A stretch of 64,000 nt of DNA from Paramacrobiotus metropolitanus (lineage: Eukaryota; Tardigrada; Eutardigrada; Parachela; Macrobiotidae), in assembly GCF_019649055.1 (NCBI RefSeq), contig NW_026570264.1, forward strand, positions 124,001 through 188,000, in the 5' to 3' direction. Positions within the stretch are counted from its first letter, which is position 1. Every line of letters starts with the position of its first letter. A program made the translations under genes and the position numbers. The notes beneath the pieces are model-generated. The model did no database searches and was not told the origin of the DNA. It saw nothing but the letters and a program-made list of their open reading frames with translations. Positions 57,065 through 64,000 of this stretch are shown here, piece by piece.

Positions 57065-58445
57065 ATGCGCGTACGTCTGTTGACCGCTGCAGCGCTACTG
57101 GTCATTCCGCTGGCCGAGTGCGTGACGTACGTCTGGGATTTACTGAAGCCGCCGCTCAACGCGGTGCAGAGTCAAGCGGCTCTAGCCACTGCCCAACCGG
57201 GGCGGTCGTATCCGACGTACAGCTATATTCCGGCGACGAGTTTTCAGTGTGGTCAGGAGAAGCAGGCGGGATACTATGCTGACACGGAGACGGAATGCCA
57301 GGTGTTTCACCGGTAAATTTATCTTTCTGTTTGCGAAAATTATCCTGCACTAGTTCGCAACCTTTTTCCGCTGATATTATAGGTGCGACTTGGACGGGGT
57401 CATGACCAGTTATTTATGCCCGAATAAAACCATATTCAATCAAATCACATTGGTCTGTGATTTCTTCTACAATGTTGAATGTGCCAGGTAAAAAAATGTT
57501 CGGAAAGAAAAGGAACATTGCCTCAAAAACGAAAATGCTTCTTTCGTTATTTTAAATATACTCGTACTAAAAAATAAGCACATGTACCACATTTTTATAA
57601 TTTATTTATTTTTTATAATTTTTTATCTAGCATTTTTTTTATTTTACAAAATAAATTTCGTAACGTTCATGCAGTTTTATTTTATGATTTATTTTTCGAA
57701 GTGTTTATATTTTTATTGTTTTACTAATTCCTTAATTACCACCAAAATTTTTTATTTTGCTCGTAGAAGCTATACTATTTATTTTAATAATTTTATCGAT
57801 CTATTTCGGCGCGATCAATGCTTTCAAGTGCCGCATTATGCAACCACTATTGACAAGTTAAATTTACACCGGCGAGTGGCATACTCGACATTTTGGCTAA
57901 TTAATTTAAAACGCAGTGCAAACGATTTCCGGTCGACTGTTTACAGATCTTCAGAGTTTGTCGATTTTGCCAATTCCCGCTTATATTCCAACGGCCCGTT
58001 GTTCGAGTCGCCGCCCGCCGACTACATCCCGCCCACATCCGACGCTGACGCTGCCACCGCACTCAAGCAAATGCCGCCTAACACGCCTGCCACCCCCGCA
58101 AGGCGGCCGCCGCTTTCGCCGCCGCGGCAACCGACTTCTCGTCCGCCTGTGCGCCCGCCCGTGCGTGGCGGTGCGTCTACTGCGCCACCCCGTGGACCAG
58201 GTGGGCGACCGCCCGCAGGTGGCGTGTCGCGCGTGGTGACCACGACCGCATCCGGTCCGGAGGAGAACGTGATTGGCGGGCAGCGGCACTACAGTATGTG
58301 TCGGCTGTACGATCAGTTCAAGAACACGCTGTGTCTGGCCAAACCCGGCTTCAGTACGGACTCGTTCCAAGCGCTCAGGCAGACGAAGGCGAACACCACG
58401 GAGGGACCGGTCGAGCCTGACGCCACGGATCAATCCGAACATTAA
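57065..58445 (+). CDS. Secreted CBM14 (peritrophin-A) chitin-binding protein with Pro-rich tail (283 aa)
   Basis: Exons are 57065-57312, 57383-57487 and 57947-58445, GT-AG, with phases closing to 283 codons. The signal peptide is MRVRLLTAAALLVIPLAEC. A single type-2 chitin-binding domain spans about residues 60-118 with the six-cysteine spacing FQC ... EC-x5-C ... LC-x12-C-x7-C and the aromatic residues usual for the family (CDFFYNVEC). This is followed by FVDFANSRLYSNGP, a conserved linker in arthropod cuticle CBM14 proteins. Then comes a proline/arginine-rich low-complexity region (about 150-225) and a C-terminal block with RHYSMCRLYDQFKNTLCL. The third intron is within the 57488-57946 AT-rich tract, and a long open frame extends into it but is intronic by homology. 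It likely acts in the cuticle or extracellular matrix. An AATAAA overlaps the 3' end just after the stop. Confidence 0.85.
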
Positions 58446-58534
58446 AAATAAATTTCTGCAGGCTAAAAATTAGAAAAGAACCAAATCACGTACCCAAAGT
58501 GGAACTGTGCAATGCTGTGTATAAAATCTAATCA

Positions 58535-59062
58535 AAAAGAGCCAAAGATTGTACTGGTATTTCCGGTGGAATTGGTATGGGTATCATCAGGGTATGTAAA
58601 AACTACTCAATATTTAATATTGAGTAGCTTTCTCAGCGGCGGAAATAAAATAATAAAATATCCTCGTACATTTAAAAAAAAACTGCGTTGTTGCGATTGA
58701 AGAACAATATTAATAGACAAAATAATAATAATAAATTATTATGAGCAAAATTGATATACAAAGATTTACGTACGGCTGTGTTGCCTCTGTATAAAATTGG
58801 CACTGGTATTTCCGGTGGAATTGGTAGAGTCTGTAATGTTACGTACTTTTTCTCACCGGGAACACAGAACACTTAATCTCCTTGCACATTTCAATAAAAA
58901 CTGGGTTTGCTTATTGTAAGATTAAGTAGCAAACTAATACACAAATATCATTAAATTTATTAGGGAATTTGCTACGGCCCAGATTTTTGCACCGTTGCGA
59001 ATAAAAATTAAATCAGAAGTTGCCGTAGATGTGCATTGGAATTTCCGGTGGAATTGGTTATC
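58535..59062. repeat. Degenerate tandem repeat, unit about 240 bp
   Basis: ATTTCCGGTGGAATTGGT occurs at about 58559, 58808 and 59041, and the sequence before and after each copy also aligns (CTGTGTATAAAAT... before; TACATTTAAAAAAAAACTG versus CACATTTCAATAAAAACTG after). So it is three decayed copies of a unit of about 240 bp lying between the CBM14 and DDX42 genes. Confidence 0.7.
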
Positions 59063-59524
59063 TGCAGGAAAATGAATCCATGCAGGCTGCAGCGCAGATA
59101 ATTATTCGCATAAAGGCAATTCCAAACGAAAATCTAATTATTCGGGTCATCCATTGATTGGATTTGCTGAAATAATCGTAGTAATACTTTGGAAAACACG
59201 AATTAAAAACAAGCCAGAAAAGGACGATACGACTCGTTGCGGTGTGTAAAGTCTGTTTCATTACCAACAACTGGAATGGGAGTCGCAGTATTGGAATTGG
59301 AAGCCTCTAGCCTTGTGATTGATTACTGGCTGTTTTGTCATGCCAGTTGAGTCAACTCAGATAATTTCAGAGTTCAAAATTTCTTGACTTTTCAATTTTC
59401 TTTGCTTCGCGTTAAACCCGAATGAAGGTTGATTTACATTGTAAAATTTGTAGTACCTTTGTCAACGGTTTTAGTATATTCTGGATGATCGTTTCTCGGG
59501 ACTAACATCACGCACAGCGAGAGA
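59063..59524. other. Upstream flank of the DDX42 gene
   Basis: No TATA box seen. ATG context at 59525 is GAGAATGT. Nothing else recognised. Confidence 0.35.
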
Positions 59525-62500
59525 ATGTCATTCCGCGGACGGCCCGTGCGCTCGCCGTTCGTCTCCGCATCTACAGGCAGCAACTACGTCTACGGCGCCT
59601 CTAAGCCCCCTGCCGCGGGGCGCCCCGACCAAAAATCCCTCGAACAAGGTAGAACATCATGCCCTGATTTTTTCTAATTTTCTAACCTACCCCCCTCCTC
59701 CCCCAGCCTTCCCCATCGCCACCCGCATGGGCGGAACCGTCGTCAATAATTTCCCCTCGATGCACGAGGACGCCAGTCTGGAGGCCTACCGTTCCGCTGC
59801 GTCCCACCACCAGTCGACAAAACGCCGGGTCTGCGATGAGGATGATGATGAGTAAGGGACGAACATGATTTTGGCGCAGAATGGGGGGTGTTTGATGGAG
59901 GTTTGTAGGTATTTTGACGAGGATCCCGCTGAGGAACCAACGGGAGGTGCTCGCGAGAGACACGACCGCCCTGCCAGTGGCAGTCGGTCGTCCAGTGGGG
60001 TACGGCCGGAGGAGGATGAGGAAGAGGATCCCCTTGATGCTTTCATGGCGGATATTGCCGTAAGTGGCTTGGTGTAATTTGTGGGAATTATTGTGGCCAT
60101 TTTCCGGGGTTTTTTTTTATTTTTTTAAACATTTTCCGTGAATACTTTGTGGAACATTTTCGAACCATTGGCTGGTATATCAACGGAGCAAATTGCCAGA
60201 TTCATAATATTGGTTAGAGGTAAATTTTTTCGAAAAGTAAGAAGCTTAGAGTAGAGAAAAGCCCTGTGATTTGTGCTTATACAGTATAAGTTGTTTTATA
60301 ATTTGAATTAAATTCAGATTAATCAGTGCCTGTTTGCTATGAGGATGCGAGTTGTCGTATACTCGTAGTACAGTGTGTCATCGCTAATTACGGTTCGGTG
60401 TAATCCGATTTCATCTGATGCTTTACTTAAATGTTGAAATGAATGTTTGACATTGTTAGCTTTTTATTTCTGAATTTTTCGATTTGGATGGATTCTCTAG
60501 TCGGCCAAAATAATGCAACGTACTCGTATAAAGCGGATAAACGGAGAAAATGCCTGTCAAATCAAATCCCTGAAAAAATGATGTAAAATGAAATATTTCT
60601 GCAAAATTAGATCCTGTACTATGAAAAATATACGTAGTATAATAAAGAACTAAAAAAAAAGTTGCTGTAAAATTAGATCTGAAAAATACGTTGCATTTAA
60701 AATTATTTTTGAAATCTAAACTGAAGCTAAAAATCTCAACTGCATGTAATATGTAAAATTAAATCCAGTAAGATTAATTTTTAATTGTACAACTGGATTG
60801 TGCATGTAAAATTAAATCCAGTAAAAAAATTCTAAAATTAAAATCAGATATACCTGTAAAATTAATTATCTGAAAAATGCGTGTGCAACTAAAAATATTA
60901 AAAATATCTGTAAATATGGATATCCGAAATAAGTACGTGTAAAATATTCCAAATAAGTAAAATACCTGACAACAGTGACAAGTGAAGAATAGAAAATTTT
61001 GGGATTGGAAGTACTAACAAATTGGTTGGTTACTGTAATTCTACTTCGGATTCTGCCTCATATGCAAGAATTATACAGCTAATCTTGTACGGAAGTTCTT
61101 CCAAAATCCGGCAAAAAGATGAATGAAAACATTCACATTTAATATAGTTTTTCTGTAATGCAATAGAAAGAAACGAAGAAATCCTCCGCCGTCAGCGCGC
61201 CCCACCGTCCCTCCACACAACCCTCCCCCGCCGTCCCCCCGCCCCCGGATGGCGCCGCCAAAAAAGCCTACCGCGCCGACATTGAGGAGGAGGACAACGA
61301 GGAGTCCTACTTCCGGTTCATGCGGGAGAACCCCAACGCCGGACTGGCGGCCGGCGAGGAGGACATCCCGCTGGAGTACGACGAGGACGGCAATCCCATC
61401 GCGCCGCAAAAGTCCAAACACATCGACCCCCTCCCGCCCATCGATCACGCGCAGATGGAGTATGCGCCATTTGAGAAGAACTTCTACCAGGAACACGAGG
61501 ATATCGTCAAACTCAACAGCGCGCAGGTCAGTTCGTAGGATAATGAGAAAAATCGTTGTTCGCGAGGATTTCGCTGCGGTTGGGCATTTTTTTTCCGTGA
61601 TACCATTTTTATGGTTGATGTTATTTCTTGTATTTTTTTATATTTACACCTTTATATCGATTTATCTTATTAACCGTTGATTAGGTAATTTGTCGTTTCG
61701 CTTTGTTTCATTCTTTAGAATTATTTTAGTGTTTTTTGTCAATTTTTATTTGATTGTGTTTGATGGTTTTTTATGGTTTTCCTGATCTTCCTTATGCGTA
61801 ATAAGTTTTGACGATTTTCACTTGGTTTTATGCGTTGAAATAAAACCTGGAATATGTTTACTCTGTTTATTCGTAGTAGATCTTTGATTAATTGGCAAAT
61901 TTAATTTAATTGAATTCCCGTGCGAATACCAGAACAGTTAACAACTGGGCAAGTTGATCTTTCCTTGTGAGTTGTGATTACTAAAGATTGTAGTGCAGTG
62001 GGATAATTATTTCACCATGAGTGAACCATCACTAACTCAGATATTTCGAATACACTGAAGCTGATGCATCCGCGTACATTTCTACCAGTTAGAAGTATTC
62101 ATGAATTTACTGTATATTTATTTGAATATATTTTTTTAAATCTCTGTCAGTAATATCTTATTTTTAGTTTAATTTTTGTCAGTACCAACCTATTTTTTAA
62201 TTTTTGCCCGTAATTTTGTTGGGTTTTTCTCACCATCAGTGCCAACTTAGTGTCTATACATTCTGCCAGTATTGGACTGTAGTGGATGATGCCACGCAGC
62301 GGTTGTGCATTGCAGGATGACAATGTTTTATTAAAAAAAGTCTTTATTGGGCAAAAGCCATAAAAATAATATAATATAATAATAATAATATAATAATAAT
62401 AATAATGTTTTATTGCAGGTGAATGAGCTGCGCCAGAAATGGGGCATCCGCGTCTCCGGCGCGTCCCCGCCCAAACCGGTGGCCTCGTTCGCTCATTTCA

Positions 62501-63387
62501 ATTTCGATGAAGCCCTCATGTACGTCGCCTTGCGGCTGATCGTATCATTTTTCCAACATTTTACAGCCAAGGAAATTTCTCTTGCTAGACAATTATTTTT
62601 TGATGTTACACTTTCCTGCTTATTATGGCAAAATTGTTGTAAAATCATTCAGGTTTCTTCTCATTACATAATGCCAATTTAATTGCCGACGGCTTTGTAT
62701 ATATTGATCGGGTTGAAAAGGAATGCGTAGAATTGTTAGCAGAATAATTTGTTTTTACACAAAGGCTTTTTAGTTTAAATGTTGCGGCAGCTTCAATTCC
62801 CAGTGACGAGAAAGATTGTGCGACAGTTTTTGCCATAACATGAAAATCAAAATCGTGTGTTTTCATATTAGGTTTTTACTATTTCAAAACGTTCGTTTTC
62901 TGTTTAGTAATTTTTATGCCAGGTTTTTTATTTTAATATTTAAATTGATTTTTTTGGAAAGAGCTTTTCTTTCAGAACCTTTGCCGCAAGTTAGTCGTTT
63001 AAGTTTATGCCGAGTGGATTGAAATTATGTGCAATGAATTCTGCATTTTAAATTTTAAAAAATTCTACAGTAATTTTTGATGAATAAATTGCAGGAAAGC
63101 CATTCGGAAGCTGGAGTTCACGCAGCCGACGCCCATCCAGGCGCAGGCCATCCCGGCGGTCCTCCAAGGCCGCGACGTGATCGGCATCGCCAAGACGGGC
63201 AGCGGCAAGACCGCCGCCTATCTCTGGCCCCTGCTGATGCACGTCATGGACCAGCCGCCCCTCCGTCCGGGCGACGGACCTATCGGTTTAATCTTGGCGC
63301 CCACCCGCGAGCTGGCCCAGCAGATCTACAACGAAGTCCGCAAATTCGGCACCAAAGTCTACAATCTCACCACCACCTGCATCGCCG
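59525..63387 (+). CDS. DDX42: DDX42-type DEAD-box RNA helicase, 5' part (391 codons, continues past the window)
   Basis: Exons are 59525-59648, 59707-59851, 59909-60059, 61167-61526, 62419-62519 and 63095-63387, all GT-AG with closing phases. The last donor at 63388 leads into an intron that runs out of the window. The N-terminus is a Gly/Arg-rich tail. Landmarks of the SF3b-associated helicase DDX42 follow: an acidic [11 protein letters not shown] block, [75 protein letters not shown]. The helicase core then begins with the Q motif (FTQPTPIQ, about 302-309), motif I AKTGSGKT (about 326-333) and motif Ia PTRELAQQI (about 363-371). DEAD, SAT and later motifs lie beyond the window. It is a nuclear ATP-dependent RNA helicase in pre-mRNA splicing. 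GC-rich coding exons contrast with AT-rich introns. Confidence 0.93.
60540..60960. repeat. Degenerate short tandem repeats in DDX42 intron 3
   Basis: TGTAAAATTAAATCCAGTAA and similar words (CTGTAAAATTAGATCTG, CTGTAAAATTAATTATCTG) recur many times with poor periodicity. Low-complexity intronic sequence. Confidence 0.6.
62365..62406. repeat. ATA/AAT microsatellite before DDX42 exon 5
   Basis: A run of AATAATATAATAATAAT units ends 12 bp before the exon-5 acceptor. Simple trinucleotide-type repeat. Confidence 0.85.
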
Positions 63388-64000
63388 GTCAGTTTATTCG
63401 AATTTTTTTGTTTATTTTATGTGCGAAAACTTCGGTAGAAATCGGAATAAATTCGGTAGAAATCTGGCTGATCGTGTTCACATTTCCTCTGATATTTAAA
63501 TTAAAAAATGAGAATATTCGTCCAAGTGGAAATAACTTAGATATTCTGTAATGGAGACGTGGCATGGATAAAGTGACGATGCGCGTAGTGTGTGGGCGTG
63601 CCTGTTATTATGATGTGTTGTTTGTAATCGCTGCCGAAAATTATGCATTACGTATTGCAAAACTAAATTAACCCGGCATTTTCATAATTGGATATTTAAA
63701 AATTATTTTTGAATGTTTGTTGGCTTTTTATTGTTATTTACAGGCATTGTTTTTTCTGTATAGTTAATAAAAAAAACCGTTGAAACTGCGTTTAGTCGAT
63801 GGAACAGCGGCTTCTGTGCTATCGGGTGAATTTAAAACGATTAAAAATTCACTTGTTTTTTGTAACTCAATATTTTTGTTACTTTTATTTATATTTACGA
63901 ATTCTTTATTTCTGTCGAACGAATTTAGACAAAAGAAATTTAGATTTTTTTTTATTTTTTGTTTTTGAATTTTTTTATCTTTTTGAGTTTCTTTTTTCTG
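63388..64000 (+). other. DDX42 intron, cut by the window end
   Basis: Starts GTCAGT and is AT- and T-rich. No acceptor with a continuing DDX42 frame is visible, so the next exon lies outside the window. Confidence 0.7.

Noticed and set aside
57582-57946. A single long frame (57582-58445) as one membrane protein with a hydrophobic N-terminus
   Set aside because: The Phe/Ile/Tyr-rich first half is AT-rich intron translated by chance. Splicing exon 2 (57383-57487) to 57947 restores a canonical CBM14 protein with its usual linker.
58022-58442. Minus-strand Arg/Gly-rich frames over the CBM14 last exon
   Set aside because: Antisense shadow of the GC-rich Pro/Arg-rich region of the real gene.
61071-61496. 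Minus-strand 141-codon frame over DDX42 exon 4
   Set aside because: Shadow of the GC-rich coding exon. The plus-strand reading is unambiguous DDX42.
1-64000. tRNA genes, rRNA genes, CRISPR arrays or prokaryotic operons
   Set aside because: I looked for cloverleaf landmarks such as GGTTCGAATCC and for regularly spaced repeats with unique spacers. None found, though a tRNA scan by eye is not exhaustive.

Overview
This is a eukaryotic, animal-like window. Genes are split by small to mid-sized GT-AG introns (about 55 to 700 bp), intergenic DNA is AT-rich and full of short inverted-repeat elements and decayed retroelements, and the recognisable families are metazoan: rhodopsin-class GPCRs, a reticulon, a gustatory-receptor-like 7TM protein, a chitin-binding (CBM14) secreted protein and the spliceosomal helicase DDX42. 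An arthropod-style gustatory receptor together with a chitin-binding protein points to an ecdysozoan. A tardigrade is my best guess, but that is inference and not proven here.

Layout. 0-13 kb is repeat-rich. It holds a 580-bp foldback, a dead ALDH7A1 (antiquitin) fragment, two fragments of a restriction-like-endonuclease retroelement, a small three-exon secreted-peptide gene (4481-4807), a 2-kb field with 22 perfect copies of AAAGGTCA, remnants resembling a Ty3/gypsy pol on the minus strand, and two arrays of a hairpin-forming minisatellite. 14.1-17.6 kb carries a complete nine-exon melatonin-receptor-like GPCR on the minus strand, with 27-nt and 29-nt microexons. 21.8-48.2 kb is a same-strand array of five members of one divergent GPCR family (21816, 24296, 38275 with a frameshift, 43543, 47205). 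All have NRV in place of DRY and DP-LMW in place of NPxxY. Between them sit a reticulon gene (27916-29145), a third dead retroelement fragment, several small inverted-repeat elements and a gustatory-receptor-like gene (33.9-35.2 kb).

49-56.4 kb carries three intact tandem paralogues of a secreted ten-cysteine protein of about 225-236 aa. Each is assembled from 9 or 10 short exons in the same order and phase, and the pattern resembles dermatopontin (DERM) repeats. It is followed by a CBM14 protein with a proline-rich tail (57065-58445). The 5' half of DDX42 starts at 59525 and runs off the window at the end.

Functional reading. The window mixes one housekeeping gene (DDX42), one ER-shaping gene (reticulon), chemosensory or peptide-sensing receptors, and extracellular-matrix-type secreted proteins. 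The two tandem families (GPCR and ten-cysteine secreted protein) look like lineage-specific expansions, and they are the most novel content. Exon coordinates were worked out by hand from splice signals and reading-frame closure. No similarity search was run.
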